Of a stretch of 64,000 bases of DNA, positions 24,024 through 33,133 are shown in pieces. The stretch's first letter is position 1; each line of letters opens with the position of its first letter. The position numbers and the translations under genes were made by a program. The notes under the pieces were generated by a model. The model was not told the DNA's origin. It ran no database searches and saw nothing but the letters and a program-made list of their open reading frames with translations. The stretch is from Actinomycetes bacterium (GTDB lineage Bacteria > Actinomycetota > Actinomycetes > Mycobacteriales > Mycobacteriaceae), in assembly GCA_023432405.1 (NCBI GenBank), contig JAEYUQ010000001.1, forward strand, positions 1 through 64,000. Reading direction: 5' to 3'.

Positions 24024-24962
24024 ATGACTCTCCCTTCAAGGTTGGGCGCAGGCGCCGTGGACTTGGGTGCGCTTAAGGAAGAGATTGATGCTCGAAAGAA
24101 AGAGCAGGCAAGCCGTGCTGCCGGTCAGGTAGAGCGCATTCCAGCCTTCTTTAGCATTACGCCTGAGAACTTTGAGCATGACGTAGTACGGCGTTCTTTG
24201 CAGATTCCCGTGATCGTCATGCTGGGGGCTGGCAGTGTTCCGGAATCGGAGCAGCTCAGGCAGGATTTAGAGGATCTTGCCACTCAGGCCAACCTCAGCT
24301 ACGTGGTGGCCTACGCAGATGTGGAGAAGACTCCGGAGTTTGCTCAGGTGTTTCGGGTGCAGGCCATTCCTACGGTTCTTGTTCTGGCTGGTGGGCAACC
24401 TGTCACAGACTTTGCTGGCCCTCAACCTAAAGAGGCCGTGCAGCGCTGGCTTGAGGCTGTCAGTTCCCAAATTGGCCCTTCTCTTGAAGGGCTTCCCGAA
24501 GGCACCGTTATGGCTGGCAGTGAGGAAGAAGCAGGAGAGTCTGAAGATCCTCGTCTTATCAAAGCTGTCGAGCTTATCGACGCCGCTGATTATGCAGGTG
24601 CCATAGCTCTCTACGACGAGATTCTGGCAACTGACCCGAAGAATACCGAGGTAATCCAGGCAAGGGATCAGGCTCGCCTCCTTGAGCGGTTAGGTCAAGC
24701 AGGGGGCAAGGGTGATGATCTGGTGGCGCAATCTGACGCCGATCCCACCGATCTGGACAAGCAGTATGCCGCTGCAGACCAGCTCATCTCCTCCGGACAC
24801 GTGGAGGAGGCCTTTGACCGGCTCATCGCGGTGATGAAAACCCTCTCCGGCGAGGAGAAAGAACAGGTGAAGGATCGTATCCTCGAGCTTTTCACCACCG
24901 TGGGTAACACAGAGCCACAAGTTCTGGCTGCCCGCCAGAAACTCGCCAGCGCCCTGTTTTAA
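24024..24962 (+). CDS. Thioredoxin/TPR co-chaperone (CnoX/YbbN-like)
   Basis: The 312-residue protein has a thioredoxin-fold domain at about residues 40-150 (IPVIVMLGAGSVPESEQLRQ, YADVEKTPEFAQVFRVQAIPTVLVL in outline). The CxxC active site is replaced by GSVPES, so it is not a disulfide reductase. The second half is helical with TPR-like repeats (AVELIDAADYAGAIALYDEIL, then IQARDQARLLERLG). This is the architecture of YbbN/CnoX, which protects substrates and hands them to chaperones. The gene lies next to glgB as its counterpart does in M. tuberculosis, and converges with it. Confidence 0.88.
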   Translation: MTLPSRLGAGAVDLGALKEEIDARKKEQASRAAGQVERIPAFFSITPENFEHDVVRRSLQIPVIVMLGAGSVPESEQLRQDLEDLATQANLSYVVAYADVEKTPEFAQVFRVQAIPTVLVLAGGQPVTDFAGPQPKEAVQRWLEAVSSQIGPSLEGLPEGTVMAGSEEEAGESEDPRLIKAVELIDAADYAGAIALYDEILATDPKNTEVIQARDQARLLERLGQAGGKGDDLVAQSDADPTDLDKQYAAADQLISSGHVEEAFDRLIAVMKTLSGEEKEQVKDRILELFTTVGNTEPQVLAARQKLASALF

Positions 24963-24998
24963 TCCCAGGTGGTTTAACTCCAGCCGGGCGCAGGGAAT

Positions 24999-27179
24999 TT
25001 ACCGCTTGAACAGGTAGTACTGGCAGCTCATGGCGGGCACATGCACAGTCAAGCTGTTGTGCTGCCCGTCCCACTCCCGAGGCTGTGTGCTCACTGTCTG
25101 CGCTAGGGGATTGCCCGCGCCCTCATAGGCGGCGTCGTCAGTGTTGAGGATGAGTTCCCAGGTTCCCTCGAAGGGCATACCTACGGTGTAATCCGGATAG
25201 GAGGTCCCGCCCAAGTTCATAATGGCCAGGATTCCTTCTCCTGTGGGTGCCCAGCGTGTGTAAGCCAAGATGTTGTGATCTGCATCATCGCCCTTGACCC
25301 ACACGAAACCCTCAGGGCTGAAGTCACGCGCGTAGAGAGCAGGGTGTTCGGCAACCACGCGGTTGAGATCGGTGATGAGCTTATCGACGCCTCGGTGGTA
25401 TTCACCCTCCCAGCCTTCTTTACAGTCCCACTGGATAGAGTGGGCTTCAGACCATTCTGTAGGCTGGCCAAATTCTTGGCCTTGGAAGATGAGAGTCTTG
25501 CCAGGATGAGAGAACATATAGCCGTAGAGGGTACGTAGTCCCGCAGCCTTATTCCATGCGTCTCCTGGTAGGCGACCCCACAGGGAGCCTTTCCCGTGGA
25601 CAACCTCATCATGGCTAAAGGGGAGAATGAACTTTTCAGAGTAGGCGTACACCATTGAGAATGTGATCTCATTATGGTGGTATTTCCGATTGACAGGATC
25701 TTCAGAGAAGTACTCCAGAGTGTCATTCATCCAGCCCATATTCCACTTCAGGTTGAATCCCAGACCGCCATCCTTGGTGGCGGCTGTCACCCCAGGCCAG
25801 GAGGTGGATTCCTCAGCGATGGTGAGCACGCCGGGGAAGTGCTTGTGCACAGTGGCGTTGGTCTCTTGGAGGAACTGAACTGCCTCCAGGTTTTCCCTGC
25901 CCCCGTACTGGTTGGGTAGCCACTCGCCCTCTTTGCGGGAGTAATCCAGATACAGCATGGAGGCTACGGCGTCCACACGCAGGCCGTCGATATGGAATTC
26001 CTCTACCCAATACAAGGCGTTAGCAAAGAGGAAATTGCGCACCTCATTGCGCCCCCAGTTGAACACATAGGTGCCCCAGTCCCGTTGCTCGCCGCGGCGC
26101 CAATCGGGGTGTTCGTAGAGAGGACGGCCGTCGAAACGGGCGAGAGCCCAATCATCCTTGGGGAAGTGCCCGGGCACCCAGTCCATAATCACGCCGATAC
26201 CGCGCTGGTGGAAGGCATCGATAAGGGTGCGCAGCTGCTCGGGGGTGCCCCAGCGGGCAGTGGGGGCGTAGTAGCCGGACACCTGGTAACCCCAGGATCC
26301 GCCGAAGGGGTGCTCAGAGACGGGCATGAACTCCACATGGGTGAAGTGGTGGTCTGCCACGTAGTCCACAAGCTCAGTGGCAAGCTGCTCATAGTTGAGG
26401 CCTTCTTTCCAGGAGCCGAGGTGAACCTCGTAAATGCTCATGGGTTGGGCCTCACTATGGGCAAGGTCGCGCCGGGCAATCCACTCGCTGTCCTGCCACT
26501 CATAGGATTCCTCCGTGACAATGGAGGCGGTGGCCGGGGGTTCCTCGGTTCGTCGTGCCATGGGGTCGGCTTTGTCAATCCGAACTCCCTCAGGAGTTTG
26601 AATGGCGAACTTATAGTGTGCCCCAGCACGAACATCAGGAAGGAAAATCTCCCAAATACCGGAGGAGCCCATAGAGCGCATGGGGTGCTGGGAACAGTTC
26701 CAGCCGTTGAAGTCTCCCACCACGGCCACCCCCTTGGCATTCGGTGCCCAGACGGTAAAAGCCGTGCCCGTCACGGCGTCGTAATGCTTAACGTGAGCGC
26801 CCAGAACCTCCCAGAGACGCTCATGGCGACCTTCCCCAATGAGGTAGAGATCAGTCTCACCAATGGTGGGCAGGAAGGTGTAGGGATCTGCCAGGGTGAC
26901 GGGGTCCTGATCAGGCCAGGTGACGCGGTAGCGATAATCCACGGCGGTGTCAGTATCAAGACGCAGAGCCCAGAGATCGTCGCCAAGGGGGATCATGTCC
27001 TCAGCGGTATCCCCGCTGAGGAATTCCACCTTCTGAGCGTTAATCTGGCGGGTGCGGACAACGGAGCCACCGTCCGCCAGGGGATGCCACCCATAGAACT
27101 CATGGGGAGCCCAATGCTGACAGTTCCGAAGGAGTTCCATATCTGATGGGGGAATGGCGATGGCGGTGGTGTCTGACAT
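24999..27179 (-). CDS. glgB: 1,4-alpha-glucan branching enzyme GlgB
   Basis: GlgB adds alpha-1,6 branches to alpha-glucan. The 726-residue protein has an N-terminal extension and CBM48-like domain (to about residue 220, AFTVWAPNAKGVAVVGDFNGW in outline). The GH13 barrel carries the nucleophile Asp in DGLRVDAVASML, the acid Glu in LTIAEESTSW and the transition-state Asp in LPFSHDEVVHGK. A C-terminal beta domain ends the protein. It lies downstream of glgE on the same strand with a 119-base spacer. The pair belongs to the GlgE pathway, in which GlgE makes linear glucan and GlgB branches it. Confidence 0.96.
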   Translation of the reverse strand: MSDTTAIAIPPSDMELLRNCQHWAPHEFYGWHPLADGGSVVRTRQINAQKVEFLSGDTAEDMIPLGDDLWALRLDTDTAVDYRYRVTWPDQDPVTLADPYTFLPTIGETDLYLIGEGRHERLWEVLGAHVKHYDAVTGTAFTVWAPNAKGVAVVGDFNGWNCSQHPMRSMGSSGIWEIFLPDVRAGAHYKFAIQTPEGVRIDKADPMARRTEEPPATASIVTEESYEWQDSEWIARRDLAHSEAQPMSIYEVHLGSWKEGLNYEQLATELVDYVADHHFTHVEFMPVSEHPFGGSWGYQVSGYYAPTARWGTPEQLRTLIDAFHQRGIGVIMDWVPGHFPKDDWALARFDGRPLYEHPDWRRGEQRDWGTYVFNWGRNEVRNFLFANALYWVEEFHIDGLRVDAVASMLYLDYSRKEGEWLPNQYGGRENLEAVQFLQETNATVHKHFPGVLTIAEESTSWPGVTAATKDGGLGFNLKWNMGWMNDTLEYFSEDPVNRKYHHNEITFSMVYAYSEKFILPFSHDEVVHGKGSLWGRLPGDAWNKAAGLRTLYGYMFSHPGKTLIFQGQEFGQPTEWSEAHSIQWDCKEGWEGEYHRGVDKLITDLNRVVAEHPALYARDFSPEGFVWVKGDDADHNILAYTRWAPTGEGILAIMNLGGTSYPDYTVGMPFEGTWELILNTDDAAYEGAGNPLAQTVSTQPREWDGQHNSLTVHVPAMSCQYYLFKR

Positions 27180-27298
27180 AGAAAACCTCTTACCTTCGGC
27201 AGATCAAGCGGGGTGAATCTCAGCCAAAACCGCCTGAACTCAGTGAATCTGTGTACCATTCCACGGTACCGCAGGAAGAGGTTTTTATGTCGAGAAAG

Positions 27299-29311
27299 CT
27301 AACCTCGGTAATCGGTGACTGTGCGCCAGCTGAGTTGTTCTCTGAGACCTTCTGGAACCTGTGGGAGTTCGAGGACATGAGCCACGTTGAAATGGGGATC
27401 AAGTCTCACATAGTTATCCGCCCACCACTGCCAGTCAGCACCAGTAATGACGTCATGAACCAGGAAGTTTTCCTCGCCTTCCAATCCCAAGGCAGCAAGA
27501 TCCAGGTGGACCGTCGTTTCCTGGATGTTATGTGGATCGAGGGTGACCACCACGAGCACACAGTCTCCGGTTACGGGATCTACCTTGGAATATGCCAAGA
27601 CTTGATCGCTATCCGTGTCATGGAAGTGCAGGCAGCGCAGTTGCTGGAGAGCAGGGTGCTCCCGGCGGATGGTGTTGAGCATGGTGATGTAGGGTTCCAG
27701 GGATTCTCCACGCTCAAGAGCGCCTGCGAAGTCCCGAGGGCGAAGCTCGTATTTCTCCGAGTTGAGATACTCCTCACTGCCGGGCGCCACGGGTACATTC
27801 TCATAGAGTTCAAAACCCGAATACATTCCCCACAGAGGCGACATTGTGGTGGCTAGAGTAGCCCGAATGGCGAAAGCTGGTTTCCCACCGTCTACAAGGA
27901 AAGCGTGGAGAATATCTGGGGTATTGACGAAGAGATTGGGACGCGCGTAATCGGCTAGTTCGGTGATTTCTGTACCAAACTCTATGAGCTCAGCTTTGGT
28001 GTTCTTCCAGGTGAAGTAGCTGTAGGACTGCGAGAAACCGCACTTTGCTAGGCCGTAGAGTCGAGCTGGACGAGTGAAGGCTTCTGCAAGGAAAATGACC
28101 TCGGGGTGATCCACATGGATTCCGGCAATAAGCCTGCTCCAAAACTGTGCGGGTTTGGTGTGAGGATTATCCACCCGGAAGGTATGGATACCCAGGCCAA
28201 TCCAGTGGCGAACCACCCGATCAATTTCCTGGTAGATGCCAGGGAAGTCATTGGTGAAATTCAGGGGATAGATATCCTGATATTTCTTGGGCGGGTTTTC
28301 TGCGAAGGCGATGGTTCCATCGGGCAAGGTGGTGAAGAACTCTGGATGTTCCGTAGCCCAGGGGTGATCCGGAGCGCACTGAAGAGCTAAATCAATGGCT
28401 ACCTCTAGCCCTAAGGTGTTGGCATAATCCACAAGATGCTTGAAATCCTCCTCATCTCCTAGAAGGGGATTGAGTGCATCGTGGCCGCCTTCAGCAGAGC
28501 CGATGGCCCACGGGGAACCGACGTCCTCAGGGTCTGGGTTAAGGGTGTTATTGCGTCCCTTCCGGTTAATTTTCCCCACGGGGTGAATCGGCGGGAAGTA
28601 CACAGTATCGAAACCCATATCTGCAATTCGTTGCAGCTCATGTTCGGTCGTGGCGAAAGTTCCGTGAATTGGCTGACCATTCTCATCCCAGCCTCCCGTG
28701 GAGCGCGGGAAGAGCTCATACCAGGAGTTCACCAGGGCGCTACGGCGCTCCACCCTGACGTTATAGACGTTACTGCGGCGTACTCCTTCCCGAAGGGGGT
28801 AGCGGGTAAGAAGCTGTGTGGTGTGCTCATCAAGGGCCTGAGCGACGCACTCAGCAGGAGATTTACCACTGCGCAAGTTCTCAATAATGTTATCCAGGAG
28901 CTCATGGTGCTCTGCGGGGACGGTATCTTTGGCCCGAGTGAACAGTTCCGCGCCAACCTCTAGGTCATTCCACATCTGAATAGAGTTTTGCCCTGCGGCG
29001 ATTTTTGCTCGCACGGCATGGCGCCAGGTCTCCACCGGATCAAGCCATGCGTCGATTCGGAATTGCCACATTCCCTCCCGATTGGGGGTAAAAACCGCGT
29101 GGACACGATCTTCAATAAAAACATCTTTATGCATGGGGATTGCCGCTATGGGGGTATCATCCGGCCCGGAGACTACTAGTGTGGCGGAGACTGCGTCATG
29201 GCCTTCTCTCCAGACGAGTGCTGTGACGGGAACTACCTCTCCAACCACTGCTTTTGAGGGAATCCGGCGTTCTGAAACTACCGGACGGACATCATCAATC
29301 TGAGCGGACAT
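27299..29311 (-). CDS. glgE: Alpha-1,4-glucan:maltose-1-phosphate maltosyltransferase GlgE
   Basis: GlgE extends alpha-1,4-glucan with maltosyl units from maltose-1-phosphate. The 670-residue protein has the N-terminal beta domain (to about residue 120), a helical bundle insert, then the GH13-3 catalytic barrel. The nucleophile Asp is in HTFRVDNPHTKPAQFW, the general acid Glu in VIFLAEAFTRP, and a further Asp in VNTPDILHAFL. The YFTWKNTKAEL segment after the acid is a GlgE signature. The gene opens a minus-strand operon with glgB and diverges from an ABC ATPase gene. Between glgE and glgB an imperfect palindrome (GTACC ... GGTAC, near 27255-27275) may be a regulatory or processing element. 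Confidence 0.96.
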   Translation of the reverse strand: MSAQIDDVRPVVSERRIPSKAVVGEVVPVTALVWREGHDAVSATLVVSGPDDTPIAAIPMHKDVFIEDRVHAVFTPNREGMWQFRIDAWLDPVETWRHAVRAKIAAGQNSIQMWNDLEVGAELFTRAKDTVPAEHHELLDNIIENLRSGKSPAECVAQALDEHTTQLLTRYPLREGVRRSNVYNVRVERRSALVNSWYELFPRSTGGWDENGQPIHGTFATTEHELQRIADMGFDTVYFPPIHPVGKINRKGRNNTLNPDPEDVGSPWAIGSAEGGHDALNPLLGDEEDFKHLVDYANTLGLEVAIDLALQCAPDHPWATEHPEFFTTLPDGTIAFAENPPKKYQDIYPLNFTNDFPGIYQEIDRVVRHWIGLGIHTFRVDNPHTKPAQFWSRLIAGIHVDHPEVIFLAEAFTRPARLYGLAKCGFSQSYSYFTWKNTKAELIEFGTEITELADYARPNLFVNTPDILHAFLVDGGKPAFAIRATLATTMSPLWGMYSGFELYENVPVAPGSEEYLNSEKYELRPRDFAGALERGESLEPYITMLNTIRREHPALQQLRCLHFHDTDSDQVLAYSKVDPVTGDCVLVVVTLDPHNIQETTVHLDLAALGLEGEENFLVHDVITGADWQWWADNYVRLDPHFNVAHVLELPQVPEGLREQLSWRTVTDYRG

Positions 29312-29436
29312 AAGCTTCTTTCCGGCCTTTCGATGAGGGCAGATAATGGTTTTGAGTGAAAGCCTAATACGCCACAGTGCTTTTCATCTGAGTGCCGAAC
29401 TTTCCGGAGTGCAGAAGTCTCAGGCATGATGAGGGG

Positions 29437-30261
29437 GTGACTAGTTCTTTTGACGTGTTGATAGATATGCAGGACGTCTCGGTGATCCGCGGCGGAAAGA
29501 CGCTTGTGGGACCGCTGAGCTGGCAGGTAACTGCGGGGCAGCGGTGGGCTGTCATTGGGCCGAATGGGGCTGGCAAAACCACCTTGGTGCGGGTAGCTAC
29601 TGCTGAGGAGTACCCCTCTCGAGGGGTGGTCCGTATTTTGGGTGAGCGCCTTGGGCGGACTGAAATTCGGGATTTGCGAGCATCCATAGGTTTATCCTCC
29701 TCTGCTGTGGGGAATCGAATTCCACCAGATGAAAAGGTAGGGGACTTAGTTATTTCGGCGGGGTACGCAATCCTCGGGCGCTGGCGCGAAGAGTACGACG
29801 ACACCGACGAAGACCAAGCTCGGGACATCCTAGAGCAGGTGGGGGCCTATCATCTGGTGGATCGTACCTGGGGCACACTCTCTGAAGGAGAGCGCAAGAG
29901 GGTACTCTTGGCGCGAGCTCTCATGATTGATCCTGAGCTCTTGGTGTTAGACGAGCCTACAGCAGGTATGGATCTCGGGGGCCGCGAAGACTTGGTCACC
30001 TATTTGACGGAGCTTGCGGCTGATCCCGAGGCGCCGACGATTATCATGATTACTCACCATGTTGAGGAAATTCCCGAGGGTTTTACTCACGCTCTTCTGT
30101 TGGATGGTGGTGCCATTATCGACGCCGGACCTATCGACGCCGTTTTAAACTCTGAGAATCTTTCCAAGGCATTCCACCAGGATATTCAGTTGGATAGGGT
30201 GGGAGATCGCTTCTTCGCCCGTCGAGCTCACTCTAGCCCTGGCCTCCACCGCACAAACTAA
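29437..30261 (+). CDS. ABC transporter ATP-binding protein
   Basis: This is a stand-alone ABC ATPase of 274 residues from GTG 29437. Walker A is GPNGAGKTTL, the Q-loop lies near GLSSSAVGNRIP, the signature reads LSEGERKRVLLARAL (LSGGQ variant with Glu-Gly-Glu), Walker B is LLVLDEPTAGMD, and the switch His is in IIMITHHVEEI. It resembles the YlmA-type ATPases with no linked permease, and none is encoded nearby. The frame is open upstream but only the GTG after GAGGG fits. The position before a Nudix hydrolase gene matches mycobacterial order. Confidence 0.88.
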   Translation: MTSSFDVLIDMQDVSVIRGGKTLVGPLSWQVTAGQRWAVIGPNGAGKTTLVRVATAEEYPSRGVVRILGERLGRTEIRDLRASIGLSSSAVGNRIPPDEKVGDLVISAGYAILGRWREEYDDTDEDQARDILEQVGAYHLVDRTWGTLSEGERKRVLLARALMIDPELLVLDEPTAGMDLGGREDLVTYLTELAADPEAPTIIMITHHVEEIPEGFTHALLLDGGAIIDAGPIDAVLNSENLSKAFHQDIQLDRVGDRFFARRAHSSPGLHRTN

Positions 30262-30290
30262 TCCCTCATCCATCCCGACAAGGAGACACC

Positions 30291-31097
30291 ATGATAAGGC
30301 GCACCCCCACAGATCGGTTGGACGCGCGCCTTGCGGCCACGGTCATGCTTCTTCGGGACGTCCCTGATACCGGCGGTATCGAAGTCTTTATCCAAGAGCG
30401 GGCTGATACTATGCCGAACTATCCGAATGTGGTGGTTTTCCCTGGTGGGGGAGTAGATAAGCGCGATTTGCCCAACTACAGTGATGACCTTTCGTCGCTG
30501 TGGTCTGGACGCTCTCGCATCGAGGTAGCACGGCAGATGAAAACCACAGTGACCCGGGCGCACGCTATCTACTTTGCAGCAGTTCGAGAGCTGTTTGAGG
30601 AAACCGGAACTCTTCTCGCTGTGGATGAGAACGGCGAGAAGGTATTGGATGCTTCCTCATACCATGCGGAACGTTTAGAGCTTGTGAGCAAACGAAGTTC
30701 TCTATCCGAAGTTTTTCACCGCCATAATCTCAAAATCCGCTCCGACCTTCTTATGCCTATTGACCGCTGGGTAGGAACCTCAGATAAAAACACTCGCTTT
30801 GATGTCATGAACTTTGTGGCTCGGCGCCCTACACGTCAGGAACCAGATGGGAATAACTCTGAAACTAAGGATTGGGGTTGGTTTACACCCGAGGTAATTC
30901 TCAGGGGATGGCGGAATCGCTATATCAAATTAGCCCTTAATACGTGGTATCAGATTAAAGAATTAAGCCAATTCGCCTCCGTGTCAGAGGCCTTGGAATG
31001 TGCAGCTCAGCGCCAGGTTCCTACCTTTAACGGGGATGACTACTCCAACGCTATCTACGCAGAGTTCTTTGGGAAAACCAAAGGGAAACTCCTGTGA
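30291..31097 (+). CDS. Nudix hydrolase of the NUDT19-like type
   Basis: The 268-residue protein hydrolyses some nucleoside diphosphate derivative; mammalian NUDT19 acts on acyl-CoA. The Nudix box is split: the glycine part VVFPGGGVDKRD is separated by about 40 residues from the helix AVRELFEETGTLL that carries the RE-x2-EE-x-G metal ligands. This long insertion is characteristic of the NUDT19/RP2-type subfamily. The C-terminus contains DWGWFTPEVIL. Its TGA overlaps the GTG of the next methyltransferase gene (GTGA), so they are coupled. The substrate is unknown. Confidence 0.88.
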   Translation: MIRRTPTDRLDARLAATVMLLRDVPDTGGIEVFIQERADTMPNYPNVVVFPGGGVDKRDLPNYSDDLSSLWSGRSRIEVARQMKTTVTRAHAIYFAAVRELFEETGTLLAVDENGEKVLDASSYHAERLELVSKRSSLSEVFHRHNLKIRSDLLMPIDRWVGTSDKNTRFDVMNFVARRPTRQEPDGNNSETKDWGWFTPEVILRGWRNRYIKLALNTWYQIKELSQFASVSEALECAAQRQVPTFNGDDYSNAIYAEFFGKTKGKLL

Positions 31098-32251
31098 GTT
31101 TTACACTCGCTGAAGTTCAGTTCCTGGATTCCTATAGAGACGCTGCCCAGGACATTGAGTTTGAGCTTAGTTCTCGTGCTGCCCTGGCAGATGCTCAGAA
31201 AGCCCGTGATGCCTTCGGGCAGTGGGGGCGTGCTGTTGTGGAGTGGGCAGCGGCGCGTCGCCAGAGCGCAGGAAAAGTGCCCGACTGGTGGCTTGTAGAT
31301 CACGAATCCGCTCAGCAAGCCACTCAGCGCGCAGTGGCACAGGTGCGGGCTGAGCGCCTTGCCCGGTGTCTTCCGGGCGCTTGTGTCCATGACGTCACCT
31401 GTTCCATTGGAACCGAGTCACTATCCCTGGTGGAGGCGGGGTTGAGTTATCTGGGAAGTGACGTAGATCCTGTCCGTGTGCTCATGGCACAGATGAATAC
31501 CCGCGAGCTTTCCTCGACAACCATCCTTCGCGCTGATGCCCTGCGTCGTGTATCCACCCCGGATGTGGTGGTGGCTGACCCAGCACGCAGAACCCAAGGC
31601 CGACGTCTCATACGCCCGGACCAGCTTCTGCCCCCTCTGCCGGAACTTCTTCAGGCCTGGAATGGATACCCTCTGGCGGTGAAATGTGCCCCTGGAATTG
31701 ATTACTCCCAGTGGGGAGGGCTTGCCAGTGTTGTGAGCGTGGATGGTGCGGTGAAGGAGACCTGCCTCTATACCCCCGAACTCTCGGAGGGGCTTCGCAG
31801 AGAAGCGGTAGTGGTGCGTCGTGGCACCCGTGATGTACTTACTGATGCTGAGCCGGGGGACGTCGGCCAGGGAGAGCCAGGAGATTACATCATTGATCCC
31901 GATGGGGCGGTGGTGCGTGCGGGGTTAGTGAGGCAGTATGCCTGTAGGGAGGGGTTATGGATGCTAGATGAGCGCATTGCGTATGTTACCGGGAATCATA
32001 TTCCGGCAGGAATGAGTGGTTTTAAAATTCTGGAACGGGTTGGCCTGAAGAAACTGGGCCAGGCGCTTCGCGCGTATCACTGTGGTTCGGCGGAAATCCT
32101 GGTGAGAGGTGTGGATGTAGACCCGGATCAGTTGAGGAAAAAGTTGAAGTTAAAAGGGGATAGAGCGGTTGCTGTGGTGGTGACCAGGATAGGATCGGCA
32201 GGCGTGGCTTTCATTTGCGAGAGTCGTGAACTAAGTTGTCTATCTAATTAG
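31094..32251 (+). CDS. Class I SAM-dependent methyltransferase with THUMP-like C-terminus
   Basis: The 385-residue protein has a helical N-terminus (residues 1-90). A Rossmann methyltransferase fold follows, with a glycine-type motif VHDVTCSIGTESLSLVEAGL, an acidic strand end GSDVDPVRVLMAQMN and a catalytic-type motif VVVADPARRTQGRR, where DPAR replaces the NPPY/DPPY seen in N-methylating enzymes. The C-terminal 90 residues (KILERVGLKKLGQALRAYHCG in outline) are the THUMP-like domain typical of this actinobacterial family. An RNA substrate is likely but unproven. It ends 82 bases before the etfB start. Confidence 0.82.
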   Translation: MSFTLAEVQFLDSYRDAAQDIEFELSSRAALADAQKARDAFGQWGRAVVEWAAARRQSAGKVPDWWLVDHESAQQATQRAVAQVRAERLARCLPGACVHDVTCSIGTESLSLVEAGLSYLGSDVDPVRVLMAQMNTRELSSTTILRADALRRVSTPDVVVADPARRTQGRRLIRPDQLLPPLPELLQAWNGYPLAVKCAPGIDYSQWGGLASVVSVDGAVKETCLYTPELSEGLRREAVVVRRGTRDVLTDAEPGDVGQGEPGDYIIDPDGAVVRAGLVRQYACREGLWMLDERIAYVTGNHIPAGMSGFKILERVGLKKLGQALRAYHCGSAEILVRGVDVDPDQLRKKLKLKGDRAVAVVVTRIGSAGVAFICESRELSCLSN

Positions 32252-32265
32252 ACTGTGTTGTCTAT
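32235..32265 (+). promoter_or_regulatory. Direct repeat GTTGTCTAT x2 upstream of etfB
   Basis: The 9-mer GTTGTCTAT occurs at 32235-32243 and 32257-32265, with start points 22 bases apart, about two helical turns. The second copy overlaps a TATACT-like -10 (32263-32268). The spacing suits a regulator bound on one DNA face, but the site also overlaps the end of the methyltransferase gene. Confidence 0.4.
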
Positions 32266-32333
32266 ACTGTGTTGAAACTGGACTGTCCTGCACCCCGGCA
32301 GAACAGGAAGCAATGAAGCAGGAAGGTGTTTCT

Positions 32334-33131
32334 ATGCCCGCCATTGTGGCGCTTGTGAAAATAGTCCCGGATTTTCTCGCGGAGAAGAAACTCACGGAGA
32401 ACAACACCGTGGATAGAACCTCGGGAGCCCAGGTACTCGATGAAATTAGTCAGGCCTCTCTGGAACGGGCACTGCGTCTCAAAGAGGCCTATCCAGATGC
32501 TGATTACCGTGTGATTGCTCTGGCTATGGGGCCTGCCACCATTGATGAAGGGTTGCGCAAAGCCCTTGCAATGGGAGCAGATCAGGCTATCCATATCCAC
32601 GATGATGCCCTGGCTGGCTCAGACGTCTATGGAACAGCTCGCAGCCTGGCAGCAGCAATTCGGCGTATCGAGGATGTTGCACTAGTAGTAGCCGGAGCTG
32701 GTTCCTCGGATGGTGAAACCTTAACGACGCCCGCTATAGTTGCCGAATACTTGAATCTCCCGGTTTTGAGTTTCCTCTTCAAGGTGGACATCAATGGGGA
32801 CGTTCTCACTGGAATGCGCGGATCACCTGAGGGAATGCACGTTCTAGAAGCTCAGCTTCCGGCAGTGGTGACTGTGACTGACCGTGGCGTGGAGCCTCGG
32901 TTCCCTAATTTCAAGTCCATGATGGCAGCCAAGAAAGCGGACGTTCCCGTCTGGGGCTTGGCTGATCTTGGAATATCACCTCAGGAGGTGGGTCACACGG
33001 GTGCTTTGGCGAATGTCATCGAGGCTGTGGAGCTTCCACCCCGAGAAGGCGGTGAGGTTATTGTTGCCGATGATCCCGCAGACACAGCCCGCACCATTGT
33101 TGATTTCCTCCTTGATAGAAAGCTGGTGTAG
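32334..33131 (+). CDS. etfB: Electron transfer flavoprotein subunit beta
   Basis: EtfB is the AMP-binding subunit of the heterodimer that accepts electrons from acyl-CoA and related dehydrogenases. From ATG 32334 (MPAIVALVKIVPDF), preceded by AGGAAGG, the product has 265 residues. Family signatures are ERALRLKEAYPDADYRVIALAMGP in outline, AMGADQAIHI and the LVVAGAGSSDGETLTTPAIVAEYL region. A frame extends seven codons upstream, but the chosen ATG has the better ribosome binding site. etfA follows two bases after its stop. Confidence 0.95.
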   Translation: MPAIVALVKIVPDFLAEKKLTENNTVDRTSGAQVLDEISQASLERALRLKEAYPDADYRVIALAMGPATIDEGLRKALAMGADQAIHIHDDALAGSDVYGTARSLAAAIRRIEDVALVVAGAGSSDGETLTTPAIVAEYLNLPVLSFLFKVDINGDVLTGMRGSPEGMHVLEAQLPAVVTVTDRGVEPRFPNFKSMMAAKKADVPVWGLADLGISPQEVGHTGALANVIEAVELPPREGGEVIVADDPADTARTIVDFLLDRKLV

Positions 33132-33133
33132 CC

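Noticed and set aside
25992..27146. A 384-codon open frame on the plus strand
   Set aside because: It is antisense to the well-supported glgB gene, shows no domain and is explained by the codon bias of glgB.
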